From Taxillus chinensis (taxonomy: Eukaryota; Streptophyta; Magnoliopsida; Santalales; Loranthaceae), in the NCBI GenBank assembly GCA_023512835.1, contig CM042087.1, positions 44,200,017 to 44,264,016 of the forward strand: a stretch of 64,000 bases of DNA, given 5' to 3'. Position numbers and translations under genes: made by a program. The number at the start of each line of letters is the position of its first letter. Within the stretch, counting starts at the first letter, position 1. Below the pieces are notes generated by a model that did no database searches, was not told the origin of the DNA, and saw only the letters and a program-made list of their open reading frames with translations. Of the stretch, positions 13,997 through 26,984 are shown in pieces.

Positions 13997-14440
13997 CTTA
14001 AGCGATCTGACATTATCCCTTTAGCAGAAAAGTCAATCCCTTGGGAATCTTAAATCTCATGCTTCCCATGTATCTTATGTATTTTAACCACGCTTCTCAT
14101 ATGATAATTATATTTCATGCACTATCATATGTATTTTTCATATTTATCCATTTTCAGGACTACTACCACATTTGATGGATAAAATGGTTCACTTTCTTGT
14201 TAGATTAAGCAATTTGACATTATACATTCAACCAAGAAGTTAATTCCCTAGGAACTCTAAATCAAAACCTAAATCTCATGCACCACATACCTCTCATGTG
14301 CCTTATGCATTTCAACCATACTTCATGTAAAATAGTTACATCTTATGTATCATTAACATGCATCTTTCATTGTTATCCAATATTAGGATTGCAGTCACAT
14401 TTGAAGGATATAGTAGATCACTTTTATGTTTTTCAAGTAG
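13997..14440 (+). repeat. Diverged direct tandem duplication (~210-bp unit)
   Basis: Two adjacent copies (about 13997-14204 and 14205-14440) share the same order of landmarks: TAAGC.A..TGACATTAT, AA.TCAATCCCTTGGGAA-like, TAAATCTCATGC, CTTATG.ATTT.AACCA, and TTATCCA...TAGGA at the end. Identity is roughly 70 percent with small indels. Confidence 0.7.
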
Positions 14441-14699
14441 TTAGATATAAAGGCCTTTCTAAAAGCAAATGGGAATTTATCTCGAGAAGATAGACCATCA
14501 CTTCTAAGAAAGTTAAAAAATTAAGCTAACCTAGACTACATTGTAAATCAAAGTATAACTCTTGAAGGTTAATTTTGTAGAACGATCTCTTAGAGAAAAT
14601 TTTCCGTGAGTCTCAATTGAATTATCAAATTTTAGCTCGAGGAGTTATTCTACTAAATCAATTCCTTAGCAAGTTGCATATTACCATTTGTTTCTTTAT

Positions 14700-15030
14700 A
14701 ACCCTAAATGTCACTTTTAATTGTCCCTAGAAGTCTTTTTCTTTTTGACTCTAGATGTCATTTTGAATTAACACTAATTTTCTTTCAATCTTAGATGTCA
14801 CTTTTATCAATCCTAGAAGTCATTTTCATTCAATCCTTAATATCACTTTCGATCATCCTTAGAAGCTATTACAACCCTATATATAACTCTCAATTTGACC
14901 CTAGATAACATTTTAAGAAATCAACATCGCCCGATCCTATATATCATTTAAATCCAAAACCAACCCTAAATTATCCCTATTGGGATAATAAATATCACCT
15001 TCATAAACCCTAGCTATCAGTGTACCTTTA
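14700..15030. repeat. Degenerate short-period tandem repeat field
   Basis: The phrase CCTAGATGTCACTTTTA and its variants (CCCTAAATGTCACTTTTA, CTCTAGATGTCATTTTG, TCCTAGAAGTCATTTTC, CCCTAGATAACATTTTA) recur about every 25-40 bp. It reads as a decayed minisatellite; unit borders are no longer clean. Confidence 0.55.
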
Positions 15031-16757
15031 AATATCATTCTAGTCTTTTCGGGCCCCAAATGCTAACTTATTTCTTATCAAACATTGATTCCTTTGGGCT
15101 ATAAATGACATTTTTGCATTTTACTGTTGTTGGACACTTCTCCACAAAGGTGCTTACATTTTCTAATAGAACAAAGTCTAGCTGCATACCTTGCTATCTG
15201 ATAGCCCAATAAGCAGCTTGACCCATGTAATTCTAAAATGGGTTCGTATTAATTTTGCACTTCATTTGTTTACAAATGGTACGTAAAGAGTGATAACTGC
15301 TATTTTTTATTCGGCCTAAGTCAGTTACTGCCCCATATTTTACTCGGGGGGAGTATAGGCCTATGGGAGTCCTCATGATTATATTCTCATGAAGGTATGA
15401 AAATTGTTTTTTTGTTAAGAAAAAAAGTAAAAAAAATAGAGAAATTGAAGTCACAGCTGCAGCCACATATGAACAAAATGAAGGCTGCAATTACGTGGTG
15501 GAAAAACCACGCACAAAAAAGGGATAAGTCTAGGCTTGTTGGCCACAGCTGCCAATCCTTTGGCCCCGGCCTGCATCATCTTCAATCTATGTCTTTCACA
15601 TTTTCAAACTAGGGTTCCTTAATGCTTTCCCATTGGCTTTGATTGGCTTTAAAGTCATAATGTTTAGTTAATTGGGGTTGAGAATTAAATTGTTATGAGG
15701 TTCAATATTTCTTTTATTCAAGAAATAAGTATAGGGATTACAAACTTGCATGCTTAGGGTTCTTCCGCACCCATTCATCTTCGTACGGATCAAATTAATT
15801 TTGGATTAATTCATTAAAAATATTAAAAATTATTTAAGGCTGCAAGAGTGCTTTTTCCTAACTTTAGGGACTCCAATTCTCCCTTAATATATGATAATAT
15901 TGCAAACCAAACCGCTGCGTATGCTATATATATATATATATTATCATGTTATTATTCTCTTCATCATTAATATTTTCAAATATGAAAAAGTATTGTATCT
16001 AATATTGTATGCAAAATGCAGCAATGTAGAATTAATAAATAGGAATTAACAAACGCAAGACCGGAATATATATAAATTTAATAAAAACAAAACAAAATGC
16101 TAAATAGGTTAATTAATTAATTCAAAAAATAAGGGCATGTGTATATATATAATAAGAAATGTTCTTTAGGCGCATTTACTTTCGACGTAAAGAACATTTA
16201 TCAAAGAAAAATATTTGTTTGTATTATAAAAAGCCTCATTGACTTTGGATTTTTGTAAATATTCAATGTTTTCGTAAAATATTTTCCACCCCAATAAGCA
16301 AACGTAGCCTTAATTTGAAAGTTCATTCCAAAATATGAAAGAAGAAAATTTATTAATGCTTATTGAATCAGGGCAATCAACTAGCCAAACATTTACCCAA
16401 TTATAAATTTGTAACCGGATATGAGTTCAGTATTTGTTGGGCCGACCTATTAAATACCCGAATTCAATTATAATATATTAAAATTTATATTTATAATTAC
16501 ATTTTACTTATTTATTTTTTTGAAAATCAATCCATATTTAATTAGTTTTTTAAAATTTACTTTTCAAACAAGTAAACCCAAACCCGACTTAAATACCGAA
16601 TAAATTAATTGGGTTCAGGTCGTCTAACTCATTGCTAATCAGGTTAATCGTGTACGAAGTACGAACAATTCTTAATGCAAGTCCTAGCCTCATTTCTCGA
16701 CCTCGACTACAATATAATGGATTTTACTTACGAGATTATTTATTGTTATTTCCCCCA

Positions 16758-16758
<1 letters not shown>

Positions 16759-16819
<61 letters not shown>
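16759..16819. repeat. Compound (AT)n(AC)n microsatellite
   Basis: An uninterrupted AT run passes directly into a CA run, about 60 bp in total. Confidence 0.95.
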
Positions 16820-16822
<3 letters not shown>

Positions 16823-16980
16823 AGGTTTTTGCAATAATTGTGGAATTATGACATTGAAACTTTGAAACATAACATTCTTGTTCCCCAAATCGAGTCCAAA
16901 GGCCTTCCATAAATCTGGGTGACAGGGTAAAGTTAATATTATTTTCTTAAATTGCGCAAAAAAAGGGTACGACTTGAACA

Positions 16981-17059
16981 ATTAAAATGAAGTTGGTATT
17001 TCCTATTACAAAAAGTTTCGTTTCATCTTTTATTAAAATGAAGTTGGTATTTCCTATTA
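16981..17059 (+). repeat. 51-bp period tandem duplication
   Basis: A 28-bp segment beginning ATTAAAATGAAGTTGG occurs identically at 16981-17008 and 17032-17059, separated by 23 bp. It is recent, since the copies are identical. Confidence 0.85.
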
Positions 17060-18576
17060 GACTTTAACACATCAACATTTAAAAAAAAAAACAAAAATCA
17101 AATCACCTAACGGATAAAGTGCATATCGAATAATCCAAACTCAACTAATCCGATCACATTAATTTTGCATTAAATAGTAAAACTGGCTTTACGTCCAACT
17201 GCTATCTCTAGTATCCTGTCTCTAAGCACACCAACAAGACGCAAAACAGGCATCACGGTAAGGTATCCAGTTAAACTCGTAAGTTACCACGGTAAGTTTT
17301 ATGGGAGAGACATTAAAAACTGTGATAGTGCAGACATAATAAGATTAGATTTCAAGCCTAAATTAATTAAACTGGTTGATCTGTGATTAGTATTAACATG
17401 TACGTGCCTTACATATTTAAGTCTGATAGATAGAACTGAATGAGAGGAGTCGTCAACAACTATGTTTTTTCTAGTATATACTTTAACTAAAGGAAACAAA
17501 AAAAGAAAAAAAACAAAAGCTCTTTCGCCCTAGCCATATATATAGTCGTCCGTTGAGATCTGACAACCTAACAGTAACGCAACAACCTTTTTTCGTTTGT
17601 TTGTTTGCATGTTGGAAGCCTAATCGACATGCATAAACCTGCTCATTAAATATTAATATTATCACAAACCAATGCAAAATTATTCTATTACATGTTCAAT
17701 GACCGGATCGAGAATCCTGCAACAGCTCGCAACATTCAAGCCACATGACAACCTTTAAAGAGGACACTGTGCCTGTTGGGTCGTCGTAGCAGCTGGCACA
17801 CGGGACGGGGCTGACAATTCCAGTGGACGCGACGGCGGTAACTGGGTGTGCGACGACTGGATTTTCTTTTGGGTGTGAGAGGGGCGTGGGGAGGCCAACT
17901 TAAGCCATGAGAAGCAAATTAACAAAGGCTTCATTATTTAATACAGAATTAAATAAAGTCATGAGAAGCTTTTATTTATTTGTTTCTTTACGTTTCAATT
18001 TTTTTTTTTTGTTTAATTATAGGAGCAAAGCAAAGGTAGGCTGATCGATGACTAGTTGTAGAAGGTGGAGGGTGAAGACTTTTATTGGGACGCTTCCAAC
18101 GCTGCATTCAACGTGTTCTTAAGGGAGGAGGAGATGAGAAAAAAAAATCACTTAAAAGCCTATTTCACTAAAATGGACTGAAACAAGGTCTAGATTATTA
18201 AATAATTGATTTTATGGTTGAACATATTGTCACATGTTATTCATCATTGGACATTAAATGTTTTTTTTAAATTATTATAGATCATAATTTCCGTAAAAAA
18301 CAATATGTATTTCGGCATTTCGTAAAATCACACGTGACCGATAAATATATAAATTTATTTATAAAATCATATTTATAAATTTATTAGATTTGTCATCCTC
18401 TTATACCAATTATATATGTAATTCTAATATTATTAATTTATACATACATATATATATATATCGCAATAAAAATTGAAAAACATCTTCAAAAATCTAAACA
18501 AGTACCAAAACAGAATAAAATTTGGAAAAAAAAAAATCAACTCGGATGGAAAAAAAAAAACTTTAAAAGTATAAAT

Positions 18577-20211
18577 TCATTGTACAAACACATAGAGGAG
18601 CGGCTCCTTCTCAACTCCACCCACGGCGGCTCCGTGAAGCAGGCTCACCGGGTTACCGGCGCACGTTAGCGACTGCGCCCTCTCGGCCTGAGCATCCCAG
18701 TCAGTCGCCCGTACAGCGTACAGCATGAGCCCAGCGCAGCTTAGCTGGGCGGTGAGAAGCCCAAGCCATAGCCCCAAAAACCCAAACCCCAACCATAACC
18801 CCAGACCCACCGCCACCGGCATCCCCAACAAGTAAAAAGCGCCGAGGTTGACCCGCACCGCCGTGGACGGCCTGGCCGTCCCCCGAAGCACCCCGCAACC
18901 CACCGTCTGTGGTGAGTTACCGAGCTCGCACAGTCCCAGGATGGGCAGCGCTGCTGACGTGAGGGCGATGACATCCCGGTCCCCGCTGAAGGCACGTCCC
19001 CAGAGGTTCCGGGTCCCGGTGGCGAACGCCATGGCGGACACCCCCATTAAGGCGGCGATGCCAATGGAGACGTTGGCGGAGAGCTTGGCCCTGGCGGGGC
19101 GGTTGGCGCCCAACTCGTTGCCCACCCGGGTGGACACGGCGAAGCCGAGGGAGGACGGGAAGATGTAAATCAACGACGTCGTTTGAATGAGGATCCCCAT
19201 GGACGCCACGGTGGTCTGCGGGGACACCAGGAGGCCGCAGAGGAGGATCATGATTTCGTACCACCACCACTCCAGACAGACCGATATACAGCTGGGGACG
19301 GACAACTTCACTAGTGGGGCCCACCCCGTGAGGCACTCCCTGCTGGGCGCCATCCACGTCGGCTGGTGCAGTCCCCTCGCCCAAACGTACCCAACCAGGA
19401 CCACGGCGGCGAAGAAGTTGGAGGCGGCAGCGGAAGCGGCCACGCCGGCCACCCCGCAGCCGAGGCCCGAGACGAGGAGGAGGCAGACCGGGAGGTGGAC
19501 GGCGGCTCCAGCCAGGGAGGCCAGGGTGAGCGGGTAGGTGATCCCCTGGGCGCGAAGGTAGTTCCGGATGGGGTGGAGGAAGCAGTTGGTGACGAGCTCC
19601 GGGAGGGACCAAATCAGGTACGTGTCGGCGATGCGTGCTATGGCGGGGTCCTGTCGGATGAGGACGAGGATGTTCTGGACGTTGAGCCAGAGAACGGAAA
19701 TCGGGACGGAGACGAGGAGGAGGAAGATGACGGTGCGGTGGAGGGTGAGAGAGAGTAGCTTGGATTGGTGGGCCCCGAACGCCTGGGAGCACAGCGGCTC
19801 CATGCCCAGGGCCAGGCCGGACAGCACGGAGTAGCCGGTGATGTTGGCGAAGGCCAGGGCTGCGGCCCCACCTGCCAGCTCCACCTCGCCCAGCCCCCCG
19901 AGGAACACCATCGAGATCACCGACCGGAAGTAGACGATCAGGGCGTTGGCCACGATCGGGTGGGCGATGCGGAACAAACACTTGATCTCCCCGCTGATTA
20001 CTCCCGCTCCTCCTCCTCCGTCGCCGTCGCCGTCTTGGATATCGACATTAATATTGTTCTTACGGTCGGGGTCGTCTTGTCTGTCTTTTTGGGATGCGGG
20101 GGCGGCGGCGGCGGCGGCGGCGGCGGAGACGACGGCAGCAGTGGTGGAGTAGAGGAGCGGGAAGTGGGAGTTGGATTCTAGTAGGGGTTTGTCTGCCTTG
20201 TGGTTGCACAT
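18577..20211 (-). CDS. DTX51: MATE/DETOXIFICATION family efflux transporter (DTX51-like), single exon
   Basis: Proton-coupled multidrug and toxic compound extrusion transporter of 544 residues in one intronless ORF, as is usual for the plant DTX48-56 clade. A hydrophilic N-tail (about 1-75) contains a poly-Ala run (30-38) and a Gly/Asp-rich patch. It is followed by about 12 membrane segments in two halves. The family hallmark GLALGMEPLCSQAFGA (about 133-148) is present, as is the second-half signature around RVGNELGANRPARAK. The coding sequence is strongly GC-rich, so the other five frames carry long spurious ORFs. Clade members in Arabidopsis act at endomembranes or the plasma membrane in organ growth, senescence and disease resistance. 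The substrate cannot be read from sequence. Proximity to hexokinase and the HIBADH-like gene supports orthology to DTX51/ADP1. Confidence 0.93.
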   Translation of the reverse strand: MCNHKADKPLLESNSHFPLLYSTTAAVVSAAAAAAAAPASQKDRQDDPDRKNNINVDIQDGDGDGGGGAGVISGEIKCLFRIAHPIVANALIVYFRSVISMVFLGGLGEVELAGGAAALAFANITGYSVLSGLALGMEPLCSQAFGAHQSKLLSLTLHRTVIFLLLVSVPISVLWLNVQNILVLIRQDPAIARIADTYLIWSLPELVTNCFLHPIRNYLRAQGITYPLTLASLAGAAVHLPVCLLLVSGLGCGVAGVAASAAASNFFAAVVLVGYVWARGLHQPTWMAPSRECLTGWAPLVKLSVPSCISVCLEWWWYEIMILLCGLLVSPQTTVASMGILIQTTSLIYIFPSSLGFAVSTRVGNELGANRPARAKLSANVSIGIAALMGVSAMAFATGTRNLWGRAFSGDRDVIALTSAALPILGLCELGNSPQTVGCGVLRGTARPSTAVRVNLGAFYLLGMPVAVGLGLWLGFGFLGLWLGLLTAQLSCAGLMLYAVRATDWDAQAERAQSLTCAGNPVSLLHGAAVGGVEKEPLLYVFVQ

Positions 20212-23200
20212 GGCGGCGATGGAATCCGTGGCGGGTTTGTTTGGATCAGACTTATAAAGTGTGATATGATGGGGTCTTTTTTGTTGGTTTGCTTGGCTCA
20301 GACTTTACAAATAATACTAATAATAATAATATAATGAAGAGAGAGTGGGAGCGTATCCTTTATCATTTTGATATCTCTTTTTTATTTTTCTTTCTCTTGC
20401 TATTCAGAGGGAGACAGCTTAGACTGATTTTCATGAGGAACAAGTGTCTTTATATAGGAGCGTATCCACTATGTTTTTTTTTTTTTAAATTTCTTCTGTG
20501 TTTTAAAATTTTACACATACATACATATTATAAAAGTAATTTATGAGTCAACGTAAAAAAAATATTGTTATTCATTAATTTATATGAAAAAAAAAACAAT
20601 TTTCATATAAAATTTTCAATTTGTAAGTTGACTTGCTAGTTGTACGTATCATTATTGCCAACTCGGTGGTTGCTAATCTATAAAAATTAAAATCTTAGTT
20701 AGTAAAAAAAAATGTTAATTAATGTTTTGGATCTATTTTCAATTGATGCCACTTTTCGTGATATCTTTAATTAATTTCTTCCTTTATGTATGTGGATATT
20801 GGTGGAATTGTAAGTTGTAACTAGAAAGAATTGAAGGAAACGCCTGAATCGGAAACTCTCTCTGTTTTTGCCCCAATTCCCAACACGAGTAAAATGACAT
20901 TTTTAGGCGCGATGGTTGTCTGTGATTTTGGAGACCGGATAATTCGTGTGACCAGTCATTATTTTAATTTAATGATTTGTACTAAGTCATTAAAACTATA
21001 TTATGAATAAAATATTTTGGGCGTGTCGCTTCAAACCTATCCCAATTCTTATGACTGTTTTTAAATTTAATTATTCCTCAATTCAATTCTTCTTCTTCTT
21101 ATGATTTTTTTCCCCTGCTTTCTTTCTCTCTTCATTTAATTTTCTCCCAAAATCATGTATCAGACTCATCTTTTAAAAAAATCAATTAATATGTTAATTT
21201 TAAATAAAATAAAATAAAAATGAGTGTTGAAATTAAAATTATAAAATAAATAAAATATTATTCAAATATAAAAATAAAATAAAATAATCTCTTGAAGTTA
21301 TTTTTAATTAATCGAGACTTGATAAATTAAAATAATTAAGTAAATAATAAATTGTTATAAATATCTGTATGTTACAAATGATGTTCTACTATGTGATCAC
21401 TGATGTATATTTGTTTTTAAAAAATAATATATACCGATCTAAATAATTATTGCATTGCGCGTGCACAGAGTTGGCCATTTATAGTCATATAAGTCATAAC
21501 CACACGGTCCACACTGGCGGTTAAGATGAAGGTTGCGATCCCAAAGTAAGCGACAAAGCAACTAAACACAAACAAAGTACCACCGGGATGAGCCAGCCTT
21601 TTAACGTTACGAGTCATGGCGCAATTAAAGCGTTCAAAGGGTATGAATAATACATATTAATAAATTATTTAGACTTTTTTTTTTTTTTTACATAATTGGT
21701 GGTGGGTACATGTACAAGAGCCTGTTTCACGAAAATCAACTAATATTAAATAATAGTTGCTTTATTTTAAAATCTTGTTAGTTATTATACTAAATATATT
21801 AAATTTTGATTTTAAACTAGTATTAAAGTCATTAGCGGTTTAATTTTTTGTTCAGTTCAAATTAGAAGATCAAGTATTAATAGATAAGATGGTCCTGTGC
21901 AGTTTTTTTTTTTTAAACTTTCACATAATTTGAATTTAGTTTAGAAAAAACTAATTTCCCAATGCATGGCAAAACATGGAAAGCCAGTTATAAAGTATAA
22001 GGACACAAAACACATGTCTAACTACAAGATAATAGAAATAGTTGGAACAAGAAATTCAAAGAGCAATCAGTAACATATAGAATGCATGCTAATATTAGAC
22101 CAGATAAAATCACGAGATACACGTGATAACTTACTCAAAAAATAATTCTACTCGATAACCGTATTTTTTATCACAATGATATTCAACAATACGATTTTAA
22201 AGCAGAATTAGTTTTTGAATAATCTATCACATATATATGATAGTACAATTTGATTTATGTTATCCAGTTAAAAGTCATTATTGTAAAATAAGTGTATTTG
22301 CTTATAATTTTGCAACTAAGGATCGAGTTATTTTTTTGAAAATATTTAGTAAAGCTTTCTTGCAATAAATCATGACTTGGATAAATGCAAATTGCCTGTT
22401 TTTTTTAATATAAATTAATGATTCTAATCCCCTATGAATATAGAAATATAATATTGTTATAAAAGTAAAATACATTATTAGGGTTTTATAGTAAATTACA
22501 ATGGTACATTAGTAGCCATAAAATTTAAGACAAATTTATTTGCAGGTGTGGGAATTTTATACAGAAATATTTTTTGTCATTGTATTGTATAAATAAATAA
22601 AAACATTCCTATCTTCGTAACATTACTATTGATTATAAATATAAGCTTAGTATTATTAATTAATGTGCTCAACAAATTTTCGACTGTTTTAAATAAGATA
22701 TTTTTTCCTTTCCACTTTCTTTTTGTTCTTCTCCCCCGTTGTCTTCCTCCTCGAGTCCTCACCACTCACCTGTGCTGACACACACTGCTGCCCATCCACA
22801 CTGCTCCCTGCTGCCCACTCACGGATCGGCGACATCGAAGGTCGACCGCCGTACGTGATTGGAACGTTGCTCACACACGGCCGATGACGTCGAACGCTGC
22901 CGGCCCTCCTCCCTCCTTTGGTCTATACACACGCGCGCCATCCATACTCCCTCCGTACGTCAAAAACACCTCCTCCAATATATGACCTCTCACCCACGAG
23001 GTTGTTCCATAAATTCCCTGCTTATCCATTGCCTCTGCTGTTTTTCCCATCGATATATATATATGCAGCTCCTCCAATGTCACTTCTCCCCATTGGCAAC
23101 AGCTCCTCCGAGGTGCCGCCTATCCCAATCGCCGTGGTAGAGTTTGATTTGTTTTATGTGTGTATTACGAATTTCTTGGACATATATATGAATTAAAGAC

Positions 23201-24349
23201 TGTGAATTATAGAAATCTGTTAGACATGTGAATCAGAGAATGGTTAAATTAGAGATTGTGAGTTAGGAGTGTATTTGATATTATGAATCAAGGATTGATT
23301 CATTTTCATGACATATAAATTAAATGCTTGAAGTTCTGTCTGTCTAGGTTCTTTTATGGCAACGAATCCAATTCCTTGTCATGACCAATCGATCTTGCTT
23401 TGATCTATCGTACGTCAGTGAATGACCGATGGAGAGTCTTTGGGAAGAAGAAGACCAAGTCCCCGGTGGTCTCACAGCAATGGCGAAAGGAGGTGGCGGG
23501 GGGACGATGACAGATAAAAATGGATAGTTGAGAGAGGTTAAATTAATTTGCTATATATATGGCAAATAAAATTAAATAAATAAAAATTAATTAATTAATA
23601 TTTAACCTTTAAAATTATTTTAAAATAATAACTTTTTATTTTTGAAGAATTAGTGTTAATTTTTTTTTTTAATTGTTCAAATCGACATGCGACAAATCTT
23701 ATCTTTCTCTCCTCGTGCCATGTGAGCCTAGCAAAACCCAATGTACAACAGTTCGCCCCAGCCATAATGAGGGATGATAATTTTTATCGCATTTCGTCTC
23801 GATTCGAATCGATCTAACCCTGTTCCAATAGGTTATTGGGTAGGTTCGAATTTTATCTGATTTATGTTAATTCGATATTTTTAAATAAATTTAAAATAAA
23901 ATATTTTGTCTCCCTCCCAAAATGTTTAAAATATCGGAACGAATTATAAATTTTTAGGTTGAATTCGAATTGAGGAGCCTGACTCTCAACTCATTGCGGT
24001 CCATAATGTGACACACAAGTGATTATTAGATTTTTATTCTTTTATTGAATTTTTATGGCGTTGGAATATCCAACTTACTATTGTATTCGGTCAATGGCCA
24101 CAAAAATAAATAATCATTATTTTTCAAATAAATATGCTTAAGCATAATATCATATTATCATAAATTTAATTAATAGTATTATTCGATACTGCACTAATTT
24201 TTTATTTTTAAAATGACAGTGAGGTCGACAATCGAAGGGTATCTAATACAACAAAAAGGTTGGGCAAATAAAGTATTAAATAACAAGCATGTGGTGCCTG
24301 ACTAATAAAACGAGGAGTCACACATTTACCTACTTCTAATTAGGTAAAT

Positions 24350-25200
24350 AACGTGATGTATTCACTAGATATGGTCAAAATCATAATTTTAATAAAAGAA
24401 CAAACCAAATCTTAGTTTTGTAAAATAAATTTTAATTTGAACAACTTTGCTTGCATCTGTTTGGGTTGAAGAATTTGTTGGTTTCATAAAATCAAAATTT
24501 CAGTTCCAAAAGTTTATTCTAATAGTTTTGCTATTAAAACTAAGCACATTTTAAATATAATTTAATTTTAAAACTTAGTTTTGAAGTTGAAGCATAATTT
24601 TATAAAACTTGTTTGTTCAAACATGCATATTCTAACTTACAAATCAAATACACCTACATTTGTTTTAATTTTGATCATTAATATTAATCAATAGGCGAGC
24701 TTAAATTTTGTAATTTTTAAAAAGTGTTTTTAAAATTTAAAAAGTATTAATTGTACAAATAAAGAAAAAATACCTGACATTTTAAACTATTTTCGTTTAA
24801 AAATTGACATGTATTTGTTTTTTAAAGTGGTTTAAAATGTCTTATATTTGTTTTATAATTTTAAAATAATAAATTATTTAAGGGGATGTATTCACTAGCT
24901 TGTCCTTGACGGCTAGCGGGGTGGTCAAAGTCAATTTTCAAAAAAGAAAAAAACATATTCAAAATTCTTGACGTATTTTTAAATAAAAGTTTGAATTTCA
25001 ATCATTAAACTAACTAGTAGGCGACATTAAAGCTTGTTAATTTTTTTATTTTTATTTAAATATATTAAAAAAGTATTAAATATAAGAATAAAGAATAATA
25101 CATGATATTTAAAACTTTTTTAAAAGGATATTTTTAACTAATTTGTTTTTAAATGGTTTAAAATATCATATATATTTTATATTTTTTATATAATATAATT
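24350..25200 (+). repeat. Diverged direct duplication
   Basis: Two successive blocks (from about 24350 and from about 24890) share GATGTATTCACTAG, then GGTCAAA.TCA. Further on both have a shared tail with an AAAAAGTATTAA...ATAAAGAA core, followed by GGTTTAAAAT.TC.TATAT. Spacing differs by indels. Confidence 0.5.
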
Positions 25201-26294
25201 TAAAATTTTTATTATATATTTTCTAAAACGGATAAAAATTAAACGTCAAGTTTTAGTTTCTTTTTATAAAATATAAAAATGTAAAAAACTAGAAATGTCG
25301 TGTAACTTATTTTAAAAATAATTTAAAATGCCAATTTATTTTTATATCATTTCCAATTCGATCTTTTCTTAATTTATTTTTTAAATAGTTAAAAATGACT
25401 TATTTTAATTTAATTAAAGGCTGAACAAAATATATAGAAACATATAATCGATTTCTTTGTTTACCTTGCATTGAAAATTGGGTGTATCTTGACTTTTAAA
25501 AACTAATTAATATATGATGATATAGTTTACAGTTAAAAACCATAATTTCATGATGTAATTATTAAAACAAATTTAAAGTAATACTAGAGGCAACAACTAT
25601 ATAGTTTGCTAGAATAATATGATCAGCATATATTAGATGAAAGGTCAATATATTATATATTTGTTTAAAAACGTTAATATATATAAATATCTATCTAAGG
25701 TCTTTCTTTTGTTATTTTGCACGTGATTTTGGCAATTATCTGGGAAGAGAAATATAGTAGCGTGAACAGTCGGGGAGTGACTAATAACTAATAAGTATAT
25801 AGAAAGTTGAAATGCAGAATTAGTTAGATTTGATTAAAGATGGGAAAGACCTCGACTGGTATAATGAATTTGCGGTCTATCGCGGTGACGTACCGGTAGT
25901 TCAATTTTTTTAAAATTATATATTAACGAATTATATTAAATTATGAGATACTATTTTATTCATAAATTATTATTTATGAGTTTGTTCATAAATATTTTTA
26001 GTATGAATAAATAATTAATAAATTAATTATAAAATCTCAAAAAAAAACTATTAAGTGAACTCGATCGAACCATAAACTTGATCGAAAAAAAATATGACCT
26101 GTTTGATACGAGTTTTGATCGTGATATTTTATTAGACTTGTCTTAAATTATAATTTAAAAATAATTTCTATTTAGTATGAGAAAGAATATATTTTTAAAA
26201 AGAGTATTTTATATTTAAAAATAAAAAACAATTAGGATCAGTTTTTTAAAATAACTATGAGAAAACTGAATTATGAATTAAATAGTTTTAAATT

Positions 26295-26372
26295 TATTAG
26301 GATTTACTATTTTTAACAATTAGGATCCACTATTTTTAAATAACAATTAGGATTCACTATTTTTAAAAAATA
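26295..26372 (+). repeat. Three short tandem copies of TTAGGATTCACTATTTTTAA
   Basis: The phrase TTAGGATTTACTATTTTTAA and variants occur three times in succession, each unit about 24-30 bp. Confidence 0.7.
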
Positions 26373-26984
26373 ATTATTTTTCAAAAATTATGTAAAGGTT
26401 CCAAACGTATCCAAAAAATTTGAAACATCCAATTTCCCGTTGGGTCCCCATTTTTACTTCATTTTTGTAAAATTGATAGTTCACAATTTTTATATCCAAA
26501 ATCGTTCATGGTATGATGCCTTCAACTTATTTATTTTCTTTCTGGGCAACCCATGATTTTAATTTCTTTTTGCCTAAATTATGCTTCCAAATTTAAAATC
26601 TTGACTAGTCCACAAGCCCATAAAATTAGTAGATAGAAGGAAAAGAAAATTTAATAAAAAATAACTTCTCAAAATAAATCACTTTTATGTGTTAAAGTAA
26701 ATAATTATTATGTATGGAAATTCAAATTTAGGATCATCTTAATAAATGAAATGTGTTTTTAAAACAAAAAAAAACCCTTCAATTATTTTGAATCCCTCAA
26801 AAATTGGATATATAGAATAAAGTTTTAACTTGAAAAGGTAAAGATTAGGAAATTAAGTTGTTCTTTTTTTTTTTCTGCTCTGGTTCAGAAGTTAGTCATG
26901 GAAATTAGGATTGATCTTGACTTACTCTACTACAAGTAGTTGAAAGTATATAAATTTATTTTGATAGCATGAGTGCGACAAAAT

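Larger units (their letters stand above)
12432..18576. other. Intergenic region PME-MATE
   Basis: No gene is supported across 6.1 kb between these tail-to-tail genes. It contains a roughly 210-bp diverged tandem duplication (13997-14440), a degenerate short-period repeat field (about 14700-15030), an AT/AC microsatellite and a 51-bp tandem duplication near 17 kb. A GC-richer patch at 17690-17900 has no coding match. Sequence near 16430-16630 with AAACCCGACTTAAATACC-like phrases looks like a decayed dispersed repeat. Confidence 0.6.

Noticed and set aside
13997..15030. Spaced short repeats considered as a CRISPR array
   Set aside because: Plant nuclear DNA, variable repeats and irregular spacing, no cas genes; a decayed tandem repeat explains it.
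18917..19981. 354-codon ORF on the minus strand in another frame of the MATE gene, plus plus-strand ORFs of 88-138 codons
   Set aside because: Arg/Pro-rich shadows caused by high GC3 of the real MATE ORF; no family resemblance.
22740..23150. GC-richer island with several short ORFs on both strands
   Set aside because: No conserved motif and no splice-joined frame; could be decayed TE or promoter sequence, but nothing supports a gene.
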